Assembly: GCF_000149955.1 (NCBI RefSeq)
Contig: NC_030992.1
Span: forward strand, 3,302,850 to 3,366,849
DNA from: Fusarium oxysporum f. sp. lycopersici 4287
Lineage: Eukaryota > Ascomycota > Sordariomycetes > Hypocreales > Nectriaceae
Length of the DNA stretch: 64,000 bases
Reading direction: 5' to 3'
Position 1 is the stretch's first letter. Each line of letters opens with the position of its first letter. The notes under the pieces were generated by a model, which did not search any database, was not told the DNA's origin, and saw only the letters and a program-made list of their open reading frames with translations. Shown in pieces: positions 49,601 through 58,166 of this stretch. Both the position numbers and the translations under genes were made by a program.

Positions 49601-49768
49601 TATCCTACATCCATCTCGAGGTGTATATGCTAGTCGGCGCAAGGAGAAGTAGCCAATTCTTTGAATAGAGATACCGGTAATAATTCGAAAGACGGCTAGG
49701 AGGACAAAGGATGATAGATATAAGAGGACTATACAGCCGAAGACGAAGGTCGGGTTGAGGAGAGCCAT
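40643..49768 (-). CDS. FMP27: Fmp27/Hobbit (BLTP2)-family bridge-like lipid transfer protein
   Basis: One uninterrupted ORF of about 3,041 codons from ATG 49768 (MALLNPTFVFG) to 40643. Proteins of this family form long hydrophobic grooves that carry lipids between the ER and plasma membrane or other organelles. An N-terminal membrane anchor is visible (GCIVLLYLSSFVLLAVFRII, about residues 10-31). It is followed by the chorein-like start (LRRLAYTPRDGCRIEIRGLG). The family signatures are present: SERVGFWDKLRLNFHSRIHM (GFWDK domain, about residue 1385) and SGSSWPPWVPIEVVFDFQ (WPPW domain, about residue 2180). The C-terminal about 500 residues are Ser/Arg-rich and probably disordered. The same frame is open for 11 more codons upstream, but these contain no ATG. 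A probable 5' UTR intron (49807-49866) lies just before. The length fits the 2,600-3,000-residue family. Confidence 0.93.
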   Translation of the reverse strand: MALLNPTFVFGCIVLLYLSSFVLLAVFRIITGISIQRIGYFSLRRLAYTPRDGCRIEIRGLGLHVHRPTFAQPTWLSIVLSELVVTLDINELEGNKQVDVDPEDSDAETSKDKKPDAKTTARQQPQLPRRATSTVVRSETWKKLTNIKEKIKRLHRNISWLKLVDVVATNSAVNIVDVGNVQVGSFTLAVDTRRKMVDRVRFFARLADRHGKDQQAEWTVSLRSVLFTADGNESMEVLDQLFINVHGHLYKSMDGLREAAVAIKMGRLHIPFDDLQTCMSRLKQRRAEVKTPGAEEEPVDIFLGKVAQEIDDPGTTNEDLMRTVSDSKEFFSSILRGIKEIQFAVSFLGMSKKVQSIKPGSTPIQLNAAMKEVGIDLHRLDSKSPAHRMYFPAEAIAHEALAAALSISVGLDDGHGQPERLLYVPMATTTIKTTLLSKTVEVLRASTVDERNANIMFANSVVTSPSVDLDPHHLPLLIALFKSKPRAPRAQNDNHHLISRLLPKANYKFSMHEPVVRIKLQPLQKAEDPDDFDLIISSISSISLDVESSHSLMADMHYSLDGSFRLQSHDLYYQTNNGERFNLITTESLDMKLHLGARPDVYVDVSGNLQSASISMVRPEIIDGLRQIVQELRIDVEPEKGTISRPRGGQNFLRSMPNWLLRAQFDASDFNVEIAGIDEEISDDTRGVFLHWDTVSTEYRAHRLDGLQRRASRRRANSRSISQSDSEWTPPSSSPRPKKKPQNIGDGRKLTLFASGIEAQIMDAVDTLEPEPFLSVPRLELSLSAASDASGPTFNIQVGVRSIRAKYSLYRHYAIGVAVMTLRKAFMQSGRDIPRTKQHGSYVDIIPSANRLAPPGTPDFDPGSSTITPELVTLDFKAALVQLKADMPHDPAMMLHMYGLELGRQRWSTPYIAAKLVRLYTEPPRMRNVWARLVSIKSGRLDFRESRRKTAYGGVVDEKMVDIVTEAVRIAVPHEVIVSRVSDNFINVIKAVQQLHHRFKTGTNEYILEKKPEGPKSVPKVSVRTRNFLFELEDGGFEWKLGMIYRTGLIEQTQRLARENAFKVKLKRVREEEIRRGSSKFRSRSTFPRGRPEMGDRPSSRSRSADAFEGTDARPSSQYGRIPRYNPNIESLRVNGVSKVTEHYARGHLDMFNAQSWKKRIDRAYQMSQDSMKESRGQFWGANQIPEDMEDSENLLEVPPRPALMAAVISDLHFMIDKPTFPMKDLPDFLHKIGKGMPKDMQYSLLVPMHLSIAMGEAKVTLRDYPLPLVHIPPMKYGQSAKIQAVSLKANFVVAEEFRGVESTRRVRVNVVPPRSTLPGSSNEGSFAIEVRRTIGPVKSYSDVYMDVNSALPTRITWGPCYQPAIQDMMMVIESFTKPQFDPSERVGFWDKLRLNFHSRIHMSWKGDGDVHLALKGTRDPYAMTGNGAGFLMCWRNDIRWNINADDDPKGFISVESGEYILAVPDYSHEVRDQARRLYDAEGHLPEDNYKSEASFKKVVMKLSGKVKVMAGLIFERAIEDGQRSFEFRPHYDIVLKNPHFAKPDANGLPYDAMRGFRSRHIHLSIAIHAPADRDWLSDSPEPSRSYNTIHLTPRFFTHFFNWWGLFGQPLSLPIRQGSLFPGREKNSKKFGRHLATVKYNILLAPLFLSHIYKHKDVEDHSENAVSATGLKVRFDSFSLDLHQRREEFNTLGKGKHGDDTSKTSGIKIHAAQLDLVSADVRAVSASLKGTTTEAIKKGSIATLMSESDEKPDLSRFTIPDNDFSWIDMDDFVELDWITPTEPHPDTKILPLAYAPRLTYFRQTDIGGVIAGDPTRTSPFGSEPTHFCVMRHDDDPRRIQGQLIRDRLDQLGRQMESHDREMGEAELRVIKCDAKDRVAVEEFKAFQKHTDVLQEKKEFLESMLNQAKIRAPSSTNRSSNDGRKQSGESSIPFQDETMEIPATSEFESEFNNRFVIHNLQLKWNNTLRNIVLRYLHQNSQRRGFTYYLSRPAIKFILDIVEEQNKAKSNNKPGKAKSTHSRQGGRRSSRASSIHDDETPLDIEERIKRILNDGRKFTSATWGTNAEGFVEGSIEDLVTGIAEEFTPQSSYHIRIIAPQIQLQSDKNKKNVVLATAKGMELKVMEVMEKERISDNVSGLVQRRFLVNMDSVQFFVTHRKWFQTSLVSMYVGSKYGAPSGSSWPPWVPIEVVFDFQADPFGFKRVVQKTSAMVRYDKFNTLRLKYNDEVNTDGNENASQVNMENRMDNLWVEFPTARALCNSSQYYALYVIVLDLLMYNEPMEKTRSERLEKIILASDFSDLSGAPAMVQKLQQRIRQMEEIKDHFQIYAKHLDKKGWQDRLHLEKDLAACEDELFFMMKAITSSQRKYDVNSDDSTGLLKWNITIRDIVWHLMQDSNEPLVELQLKDLEYDRTDNSDGSHVNLIRVGKVLGLNLLPDATYPEMIAPYIDPEKPHTQEGEHKEMIRVYWYMLEAIAGIPVMDRFEVNLFPIKVQLEREVGKRLFEYIFPGINGEKSAGTKNDSPFMLKQVTADGEEDEDYEDGNGLTPSYTRQSSSSSFSAGSGSLELRLRPTLTSNTKTEAPPGKALSVNTGNEGHSFRLFRTPGTSKTMLKKASHESLRSNMGPRVGLTRASTGLSSREGRESRDGDKKSRFGLGKKHHNEKQQSDDLTKMMTRASQYMTFSSIKMPSVVLCLSYRGKDNRNIEDVHDFVFRMPSIEWENKTWSNLDLALALKKAVVKALISHTGALIGNKFSKHRPNAEQRDKLRVLANSSVLIAPSSSGGSQHYPGSLNDSDDSSLYGSSPVDFSRSPPRSIRAGSTHSSVRPGSAMRRRSRSSSVKSRRSHRNGGTGHGLQAPHGPNVPAFLMMTPPTPIDDHHRNDRHHHGVELLRPATASPQSSIHSMNNSMYSQQGQTYGITPSNSHASSVNSASTHSSIPVPVAQQHRPGFRRIPTGIERPASSMSNHDSGVRRKNGASNLKDKLSALTSRIGNRESSSPSQQEDDSEAVDDQLTPAGPISRSRRSSSHTGSRLSWTPSRMKTG

Positions 49769-49806
49769 GTTGCGAAGGCCCCCACGAGCCTCTCCCACCA
49801 AGTCAA

Positions 49807-49866
49807 CTGCGAAGAGACATGGAATTAGCTACGAGCGGTGTAAGGTGGCGTGGTATCGCAACTTAC
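49807..49866 (-). other. Probable 5' UTR intron of the FMP27-like gene
   Basis: Minus-strand GTAAGTTGC at 49866 to CTTCGCAG at 49807, 60 nt, sits directly upstream of the start codon at 49768. If spliced, a short upstream ORF beginning with the ATG at 49893 (ATGATATCT) would continue across the junction and overlap the main start in another phase. Confidence 0.5.
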
Positions 49867-51934
49867 GTTTCCTGCTTGTGGAAGAGATATCATGCCTTCA
49901 CTTTGTGTGCAACCAATTGATAGGCGGGCTATGCCATCACCGCGGGCTTTTGTCGAATTAGGTGTCGATATTGCCGGATTTTGAGTTCCTTACTGGTACT
50001 CCCGTCGAGATTCGACCGAACGGTAACGCGCAAAAGGATGCGCTGTGAGCAGAACGTCGAAAGGTTGAAGTATATATCCTCGCGTCCGGAGCAGGGATGA
50101 TTGGCGGACAGCAGAGCGGAAAGTAAATTCAAAGCTGGCTTATTTATCGGGATCGACGGAAAGTATATCGAAACGTGATGCTCTAAGGGGATTCGGGGGA
50201 GATTTGTGACGTCAAGGGGGTCCGGATCCACGAGGATTGTAGGTTGTTAGGAAAAGGAGTGTTACTCTGCCGCAGGAGTACAAGGCAGGGACGGATGCGA
50301 AAAACGTCGATTCCCTTGAAATCGTGACTTTTGGCGGGGGGTATGCAAAGTTATTAGGTTAAGTAGGTAGGTTGTGAAAGGAAAGAAACGGCTATGGTCC
50401 GAGATACGTAGCGTTGAAGATGGACGGATATTGGATGGCGATGGACTGGATTGGTCGCTTAGACTCATGCGTCCGTCTTTGGACGAACTGCTTACAACCC
50501 ACGAAGCGATAACGAGTACGTACTGCTACTAACTACTGCAAGCACCCAAGCTCTCCAAGGTTAGGTTGGATCGATTCGAGAAGGCCTCCACTCAGAGGAC
50601 TCCAAGCTGAAGCCACGAGCCTCACTTCGTTAGATCAGTTAGGGCAGAAGCACGGGCCTAGCTCATTAGCAGGGAACAAACGATGTCTGCTAGTAGCTAC
50701 ATAGTAAGACATTTTATTTGTTGATGATCACCAATCTCAACAACTCCGCAGTGTTACGACTGTCGACATTAAAGGAGATAATTACCTACTTTCATGAGAC
50801 ATTAAATGCATTCATCTCCCTTTGCGACACCCGGGTAATGCACCGTGCTAAGGATCTCCATACCAGCCTTAACAATAACCGTCAGAGCCGATCTTCCGTT
50901 TGAACCGCGTGTACTGTCCTGTACCACATACGAGCGTTAGAATTTTCCCGTGCCTTATCAACAAATAACGACAGTGCTTTCTTTGCCATTGGTTACCCAT
51001 TCTTCCAGTCAAAGTGCGGGGAATACATGTCTCTTTGAGTTCCGTGGAGGATCGGATATTCATCTCCATGAACGTTTTGTAATTGTTTTTATTTAAAGTT
51101 TCTCATAGATATCCGCAATATATTTCTCTTATGCGATTTAACCGCACAAGTCATTTTGCAGCACTGACATACTCGTTTGCAGCAAAGTTTGGAGTCTATC
51201 TGCAACGTTCCTCGAGTCACTTCGAACTCGGACCACGTTATCAAACATGCACCCCAGAATGCTTTGTACTGTAGCAATGATAGCTTCGTTACCCTAGCGC
51301 CACCAAAACGTGCGCACCATCAGACGTGAACCTCGACAGTCAGGTACAAGAAACAAAATCTGTCGCCGCCAAGCCACACAGATTGTTGCTCCGTTGTTCC
51401 CCAGGGGAATTGTTATTTCGTCTGCCACAAATTTTGACTCAGTTCCCTCGAGCTGCGTCATTCTTGCTTCATTCCGCCGCGGCAGTGATCCAACTCGTAA
51501 TACAGTAGCGTGTCATAGCACTGTGGTATCATCCCACCCTAGCAGTTACTGAGCAACAATATTCGTTACGAGGTTGCATTGAACAGTGAAAGTTGCTGTG
51601 TTATGCGTTGTCAGTCTGGAAGAGTCAAGATTAGTAAAGAATACAAATACGCGAAATACTTTGTATGCTCACTCCAGCTTCAACTATGGATGTCTAGCAT
51701 GTCAAGGCCCTGAAACAACAGAGATCCAACTAATGTTGACTAGTCCATGGTTTCACTCAACAATTACCCGCATACCTTGTCAAGGAAGCCGATTAGGATG
51801 TTCTGTATCTTGCTAGCAGATTGCATGCCGCTTTCTGATAGCCAATAGTCTTTTCAGGCCAGCGAGCAGAGCATGGAATTCAACAGGTCATGACAAAATC
51901 AGAGAGAATTGAATCAACTTAAACATGAGTATTA
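49867..51934. other. 2.1-kb intergenic region upstream of FMP27-like gene
   Basis: This contains the FMP27-like promoter and leader and the 3' flank of the small membrane-protein gene. Only short ORFs are seen. No RNA gene, repeat or transposon was recognised. Confidence 0.45.
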
Positions 51935-52729
51935 TTATGTTGACGAGCCTTTCAGTTCTTCATCTTCGGCCTGCTTTTTTAATTCAGCGATGCGATCATC
52001 AATAAGTGCAATATCAGCGTCTATCCTCAGCATCTTTTCTGACATCATATCCCTATACTCCTGATCCGTAAGCTTCTTAAGGGGAGACCATCGGGTCCAG
52101 AATGATTCGTTCTCATCGTGAACCTTCGGCTTTCGAGTTGCCATTCGGTTTGCGATCATTTGGCCACCAGCTCCCACTGTTGTGAAGACAAGCATCGCGG
52201 GAAGAATGTTTTTTGGCCCTCCTGGTCACAGGGTCAGTAAGAAGAAAGCGGCGACAGTGTGGTATGACTTACGGATCAAGCCACCCACCGAACCAGCTGC
52301 TGTGCCAGCTATTGCGCTGGCAATTGTCTTGTCGCCATTTTTGAGCCTTTCTTCACCGCCCCATGCTTTTACAACAATACTCCTGGTGACTTGAGAGGTC
52401 AGTCCGCTGGCCAATACATGGTTTTGGTGAGTAAACTTACACCAGAAGCTTGTTCCCAATGTAAACCATTGAAATCCAGAGAATGCTCCCCAGACTATGG
52501 GATTTGCCTCTTGGAAGATTGAGCCTCCGACACCTGCCAAAATACCTGCAGTCCCTGCTTGATGTCAATATGGGGTGTGCGAGGACGCATGAAGCAGCTT
52601 ACCGGCGTAACCACCGAATTTCAATGGAGGTACCACGAGGTCAACAACCTCGGGAGAAAACAAACCACGAGATGACTGCCGTTGGCGTACAGACACCATT
52701 TGAGGCTCTTGATTTCTATCGTTGGCCAT
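51935..52729 (-). CDS. Small glycine-rich membrane protein, unknown function
   Basis: Four exons (52729-52603, 52554-52443, 52382-52273, 52221-51935) give 211 residues. The introns are 48, 60 and 51 nt. The start MANDRNQEPQMVSVRQRQSS is polar. Next come Gly/Ala-rich hydrophobic segments: YAGTAGILAGVGGSIFQEA, IVWGAFSGFQWFTLGTSFW, TIASAIAGTAAGSVGGLI and ILPAMLVFTTVGAGGQMI. The C-terminus is a charged helix (LTDQEYRDMMSEKMLRIDAD). The pattern of short Gly-rich helices recalls the Tim17/22/23 fold, but I cannot assign it firmly. Possible mitochondrial inner-membrane location is an inference. All exons join in frame. The second intron must use the first GT of GTGTAAGT to keep the frame. Confidence 0.7.
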
Positions 52730-53817
52730 GATGGATGTGTATGAGGATGGATATGAAGGAGGCCGGTGAGGAGAAGAAGAGAATGAATGTCGGTTACTTC
52801 AAATGACTGATATAATTACAATATTAGAGGGGAAAATAATAATGTTACATGACTCGCTGCACCGGTCGTTTGTCAAACTTGATAGTGAGGTTGGTGAGGC
52901 TCTCGCTGCATCTGAATCTCAAGTTTTCCTAAGCAGGCAAAGGCCAATCGTAGAGAGCCACCATAAATTTGGGTATGAAAACCCGTGACATGACACGGGC
53001 CGTGGGCCAATTGGGTGGGCTCGAATCCGTACATAAAAAATGTCTGTGAGCTGGTGTCCTTTTGGGGGAGTTTGACTCGTGAAAGGCTATAGTTGAGATG
53101 AATATGTAGTAATGTGATACGATGCAATGAATTGTCAAATTTAGTAAAGAGATGAGGCGAATGACAATTAATAAACGGGTATTTATCGTTGGTACTTGAT
53201 TGCCATGTGTGGAAATTATGAGCCGTTTTGATCTTTATCAAGGCATGTAATTAATTGTACATGCCGCATAAAGTACCGTATGCGAAAGACCTGAGAATTT
53301 CTGGGTTGCGTTGGCTTGATGTATCTGGCCGAGATCTCATAAGCTCTGTTAAACAAAATCAGCTGCTTGAACCTCAAAGTGTAACTACGGTTTCCGGGTC
53401 TTTTAGGGGCTGTTACTGGTGCTTCTGAGGAGATGCAAGCGAGACATCAATCGAGTGGAGGGGTTAATTGGTGGGTCCCGCACTAAAAAGGGCTAGCGCC
53501 CACTTCAGGACTGGCAAAATTAAGGCAACCCTCAACTGGCGCCTCCATCATCATTTTTTCCCATACGCCGAGCAAATTTCAACTCGTCAACCCCAGACAC
53601 GGCAACGTTAGTCGGGGCACATCAACACTCTGCAACGCAAGTTTCTCGACAGAAATAATCGACATTCCGGTATTCGGTTCTTCCGTTCCCGGCTACAAAG
53701 CGATCCGATCTCGTTATCCTCACTGAAGCGAAAGCTGAAACCCCGGTCGGCTTCGCCCTTTGCATTCGTGCGCGCATCGGTCCTAGAATCGTTGCGCGTG
53801 TTCGCCTAACCGCAATC
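52730..53817. promoter_or_regulatory. Divergent promoter region of small membrane-protein gene and eIF4B-like gene
   Basis: Starts of the two genes face away from each other across about 1.1 kb. The eIF4B side has a GC-rich stretch near 53460-53560 followed by a short T-run. No specific factor site was assigned. No other gene is seen. Confidence 0.45.
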
Positions 53818-55839
53818 ATGGGTGAGCACCCCTCTATGACAGTTTGGTATGTCTTGTAAGCAAATGCTAATCTCTCGCCAGCTCCTAAGAAGAAGGAACA
53901 GCAGAAGATGTCCCTTGGGGACTTTCTGGCTGACAGTATGTCCCGCCCCTCGCCTGTGCACCCCGCCGCACAGCGGACTTGGCTGTGATGCCCCTCGTTG
54001 ACCCCATACTGACTTGGACTTATAGGTTTTGGTGGAGGCTCATCTTGGGCTGATGAGGTAGAGGAAACCTCTTACGGTAAGCACTTTCACTTCAAATCTA
54101 TAGATGTGTCCCATCGCTAACTCATTCCCAGTCACTGGTATGTCCTGTCGCTTTCATACGATACTTTCGACCCATGGTGGACTGACCATTTTTAGGCACT
54201 CAGGCTCTGCCCCCTTCCGACCGCCCTCGGTATAACAACAACGCTGCTTCCAGCTGGCAGGACCGGGGTATGTGTTGATGTCGCTGTAATTTGACTGTCA
54301 AAACTAACTGGCGCAGGTTTCTCCGTTCGCGAAGCTGCCCCTCAAACCCTCCCCGACAAGCCTCCTTATACCGCTCACTTGGGCAACCTTTCCTACGATG
54401 TTACCAACGACGCCGTGGGTGAATATCTCGCTGACTGTGGTGTCGTCAACGTCCGCCTTATCGAGGACCGTGAGCTGCAGCGCCCCAAGGGTTTCGGTTA
54501 CGTCGAATTCGAGACTCTCGATGGCCTCAAGAAGGCTCTTACCTTTGATGGCGAGAACTTCAACGGGCGAATGATCAAGATCAAGGTCGCCGATCCTCGT
54601 AAGTTTGCATCTATCCATGAAACCTTAACCTTTATCTAACCGTCAATTACAGCTCGTGGCGGCGATCCTGGCCGAGGTGACTCTATCCGTGAGATGGGTA
54701 ACTGGGACCGCAAGGGACCTCTGCCCGATGCCCCGTCAAGGGGTGGTGCTCGTGATTTCGGTGACCGTGAGCGACGACCTCGTGATCCTGCTTTCGAGTC
54801 TCGTCCCCAACGTGAGTTCACTTGGGAGCGACATGGACCCCTGGCTCCTCTTTCTCCTCAAGAGGGTTCCGGATCCCGAGACGGAAGCCGCCCCCGCGCT
54901 TCTCCCGATGTGCTTGGTGACCGTAGTGAGTCTTACCGAGGCAACCGCCGGGACTCTCCTGCTTGGGGCGAGGCTCGCGAGGGTGGTTCTCGTCCTCGTC
55001 CTGAACGCCCTGAGCGACCTGAGCGAACTGCCACTGCTGCTGAGAAGGACATGCAGTGGCGCGAGAGAATGCGCCCCGATGCCGCCAAGGCTGCTTCCCC
55101 CGACGGTAGCGCACCCCCATCTCCCGCTCTTTCTAACGCCGCACCTGCCCAAGGTGGTCGTCCTCGCTTGAACCTCCAGAAGCGAACCGTCTCCGAGGCC
55201 CCCGATGCTTCATCAGCATCCCAGGGCTCTGATGCTAAGGCCAGCCCCTTCGGCGCCGCTCGTCCTATCGATACCGCAGCAAGGGAGAAGGAGATTGAGG
55301 TCAAGCGCCTGCAGGCTATCCAGGAGAAGAAGGAGGCCGATGAGAAGGCCAAGGAGGAACGAAAATTGGCGAAAGAGGCTGCTGCCAAGGCTGAGGCTGA
55401 GGCTGCTGAGGCCGCTGAGGCCGCTGAAGCCAAGCAAGCCGCTGAAGCTGCCGAGACTAAGGAGACGCCTGAGACATCCCAAGAGACAACAGAACCCAAG
55501 GCTGAAGTTGCTGAGGGCGCCAATGGCGAGCAGAAGGTTCCTATCCGAAACCGCGAGCCCCGAGAGGGTGCTCCCAAGTCAAGAGCAACCGAAGCTTCAA
55601 GCTGGCGCTCTGCCTCAAACGATCAACGAGGACCCCGTGGAGGAGCTGGACCTCGAGGCGGTCGTGGTGGCCGTGGCGGCATTCGAGAGGCACGGGCTGG
55701 ACCTCTCCGCTCCAACGGATCAGCTGCTCAACAATCCGCCTCTACTGATGCCGAGCCTGCTACACCCACAGCTGACGACGACGGTTGGACTACAGTGCCC
55801 AACAAGAAAGGTCGCCAGGGACGTGCGATGGCACCCTAG
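53818..55839 (+). CDS. TIF3: Eukaryotic translation initiation factor 4B-like RRM protein
   Basis: Seven exons: 53818-53821, 53882-53935, 54026-54076, 54132-54137 (6 nt), 54196-54267, 54317-54598, 54653-55839. All join in frame to 551 residues. eIF4B binds RNA and stimulates the eIF4A helicase during scanning. The N-terminus MAPKKKEQQKMSLGDFLAD with GGSSWADEVEE is characteristic. A single RRM follows, with RNP2 (TAHLGNLSYD) and RNP1 (RPKGFGYVEFET). The rest is Arg/Gly/Asp-rich with repeated charged blocks (DRERRPRDPAFESRPQREF, RPRPERPERPERTATAAEKD). After these come an Ala/Glu/Lys coiled-coil-like stretch (about 55290-55470), an RGG segment and a conserved C-terminal DDGWTTVPNKKGRQGRAMAP. The ORF is intact. 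Very short first and fourth exons are notable. Confidence 0.92.
54132..54137 (+). other. 6-nt microexon of the eIF4B-like gene
   Basis: TCACTG is flanked by CCCAG upstream and GTATGT downstream. It adds two codons between SY and GT (SY-VT-GT), and including or skipping it preserves the frame. Both flanking introns (55 and 58 nt) have normal fungal sizes and signals. Confidence 0.75.
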
Positions 55840-56845
55840 AATGTGTACCAATCGCCTCGTTTCTCTATGGTTTGACGACTGAGAATGCCTGTTCACAAGA
55901 TGCGAGTCACTTAGCTCGTAGTTAAGAGTAGTGATCATCTTGGACTTTGCTATTCTCTCGTAAATGACACCCATCTTACACTCGATTGCAAGCGATGGTT
56001 TTGAAACTGGTTCTAAACAAGGCTGGTTCGAAACTTGTTGCCTGCTCTTCTCGTTATCCTCGACAATCTAGCATCACAGGTTGCTCAGGGCATGGAATTG
56101 AAATCTCTCCGCCGGTTCTAATCGACCACGGCATCCTGTTTTCCTCGTCTGACCGCCACACGTTGGACTTACTCATGATCAACCTCGACACCCACTTCAC
56201 TCGCTCAGGGGGCTGGAGAGGGCATTTTTGAGCATTTGACCTTTGGCGTTTCGAGACAAAAGCAAAAGAATGGCGGCGAATGGATGGATGAACGGATGGA
56301 TGAATGGACTGAAACGTGGCATGCATTTGAATGATCACAGCTCTTTTTTATCTCTTTATGTTTCCTTTTTTTTTTTTACTCTTTTTGATTTCCCCCAAAA
56401 ACGTCTAGGCCGCATGTTGACTTCCTTGATTGATGAATATGAGGGAGAGGGTGAAAAGCAGGAGAGGGACTGAAAAAGTTTACTTGCTTTGGCTGAACGA
56501 ACACTGAGGCAAGGCTACTATAGGCAGTTCGTTTTCTCTAGACTTGGCAGAGATGATGAGACGTCGATTCTTACGATATGAACTCGGATCTGTATGCTAG
56601 GCGGTTCATGGGATCAATGAAATGTCCTGTTATTTATTTTATCTCCGATCGGTGTGGTGCGGTGTGGTGTCTTTTGTGTGTCTTTGCTGGTTTCTCAATG
56701 AGGTCTCGGTGTTTGTTTTTGATGCTTTTAGAAGGGGTGAGGACTGTGTGTGTGTGACTATAGACGAGTAATGAGCACATGAAGTCTCCTCTCATGCTGA
56801 TCCCTTTCATTACCGCTGATGATTTTTGTTGCTGGCCACTTTGGC
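55840..56845. other. Convergent 3' region with GGAT-rich tandem repeat
   Basis: This holds the 3' flanks of the eIF4B-like and Nudix genes. Around 56278-56309 there is a short imperfect tandem repeat of ATGGATGGATGAACGG-type units. T-runs occur at 56360-56400. Nothing else was recognised. Confidence 0.5.
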
Positions 56846-57466
56846 TTATCTGCTTGCCTCGCTTTCCTCTTTCCACAGCCTGAAGCCTTCGAGGACGTTC
56901 CTCTTCACTCCCTCGCTCACGAACTCCAACTTCTTGCCATCCTTGAACTTATTCTGCAGTGCTTCTTCCTCTGTCACCCACGCAAACTCGACATGTTCAT
57001 TCTCATCGATCTTGACTTCGTCACAGCTCTCCACTTCGACCCAGACCGTCAACTTTCCCCAGACTCCATCATCTGCACGAAACACAAGCATGTCATACAG
57101 AACCTCCAAGTCCTTCTCTAGAGGATCATCAGGCATCGGCTCTGTGATAGGTGCAATTCCTACCACGGCTTTTACGGCCTTTGCGCGTAGTCCGGCTTCT
57201 TCCCAGAGTTCACGCACTGCTGCAGCAACGAGGCCATGGTCTGAGTCATCGACACAACCACCGGGGACTTCCCATAGCAGAGGCCAGGAGTCGTGAGCTG
57301 CGCGGCGGAGAAGAAGGACTTGACCTCGGGGATTGGTGACTAGGGCGCCAGCTATGAGGTGCTCAATTGGGGGGTGGGCAGCTCGGAAGACATCTGGAGT
57401 AGAGGCGAAGGCCTCGAGAGATGCGGGTTGTGTGTAGGATAGTGGTGGAGAAGGTGAGGTTGGCAT
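56846..57466 (-). CDS. Nudix hydrolase
   Basis: A single-exon ORF of 206 codons. Nudix enzymes hydrolyse nucleoside diphosphates linked to another moiety, using a Mg2+-binding Nudix box. The box reads WEVPGGCVDDSDHGLVAAAV followed at once by RELWEEAGL. The REL.WEE.GL half is perfect. The first half is one residue longer than the classical G-x5-E-x7 spacing and has Asp and His where Glu is usual, a variant seen in a fungal Nudix subgroup. Upstream, LIAGALVTNPRGQVLLLRRA is the usual beta-strand/loop start. The substrate cannot be told from sequence. It starts at the first ATG, with no signal peptide, so it is probably cytosolic. It is convergent with the eIF4B-like gene. Confidence 0.88.
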   Translation of the reverse strand: MPTSPSPPLSYTQPASLEAFASTPDVFRAAHPPIEHLIAGALVTNPRGQVLLLRRAAHDSWPLLWEVPGGCVDDSDHGLVAAAVRELWEEAGLRAKAVKAVVGIAPITEPMPDDPLEKDLEVLYDMLVFRADDGVWGKLTVWVEVESCDEVKIDENEHVEFAWVTEEEALQNKFKDGKKLEFVSEGVKRNVLEGFRLWKEESEASR

Positions 57467-58166
57467 TATGAGAGTTGGTGATATATGTTGATTTTGTCCT
57501 CGTTGTAGTATTTATAGTCTTGAAGACTTTATATGTTTGATAATCGATACCTGGTTTAGGCTGCGAGTTGAAGATGATTGGTTGGGAAAGAAATACCGCG
57601 CATATATTAATTGTTAAGCACTGGGCACTACCTAAGAATGAATAGAGCATGTGATAAGTAAAGCAAATTCTGCGTAGATAGAATATAGAGTAGATTGGCT
57701 CTTGAGTGCTTTGTATTTTCCAAAGTGACTTGTCTGCAGTTGAGTCTGTAGTGTTAAATGTGTGAGTCAACCTCGTCTTACAGCTGACACTTGTGAGACA
57801 ACCCAGCACCCAACTACCAAGGCTACTGCATATCACTGCATAAATCACATTCTCGGTGAAGATTTACATGCGGCTACCATATTTCTAGGTAACATTGCAA
57901 TGTATTGCAGGGCCTGACAAGCCCTTCTACCTGTATCCTTTCTCAGTAGGTATAGTCCTATTCCCTGTGATATACCCAAATTGTACTCTATGTATCAACG
58001 CCTCTCATCTCTCAAGAGCCTTGTCGTCCAAACGCCAACCCAGACATGTACCAGTCAGTCAATCGTACAGTGCATCCACCCGCTTCGCTTATTAAAAAAA
58101 ATGCTTGCGTGCTAACCCGAACCTCGAAAAGCATAGAAACGAACCACCACTACCTTACTCAAGCAC
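57467..58166. other. Intergenic region upstream of Nudix gene
   Basis: This holds the Nudix promoter and the 3' flank of the GPHR-like gene. Overlapping short ORFs show no motif. No repeats or RNA genes were seen. Confidence 0.45.

Noticed and set aside
49769..49801. Upstream extension of the FMP27-like ORF
   Set aside because: The 11 extra codons begin with GTG, not ATG, and follow an intron acceptor. MALLNPTF is the better start.
53008..53030. GGCTCGAATCC resembling a tRNA B box
   Set aside because: No A box at the right spacing and no cloverleaf can be drawn around it.
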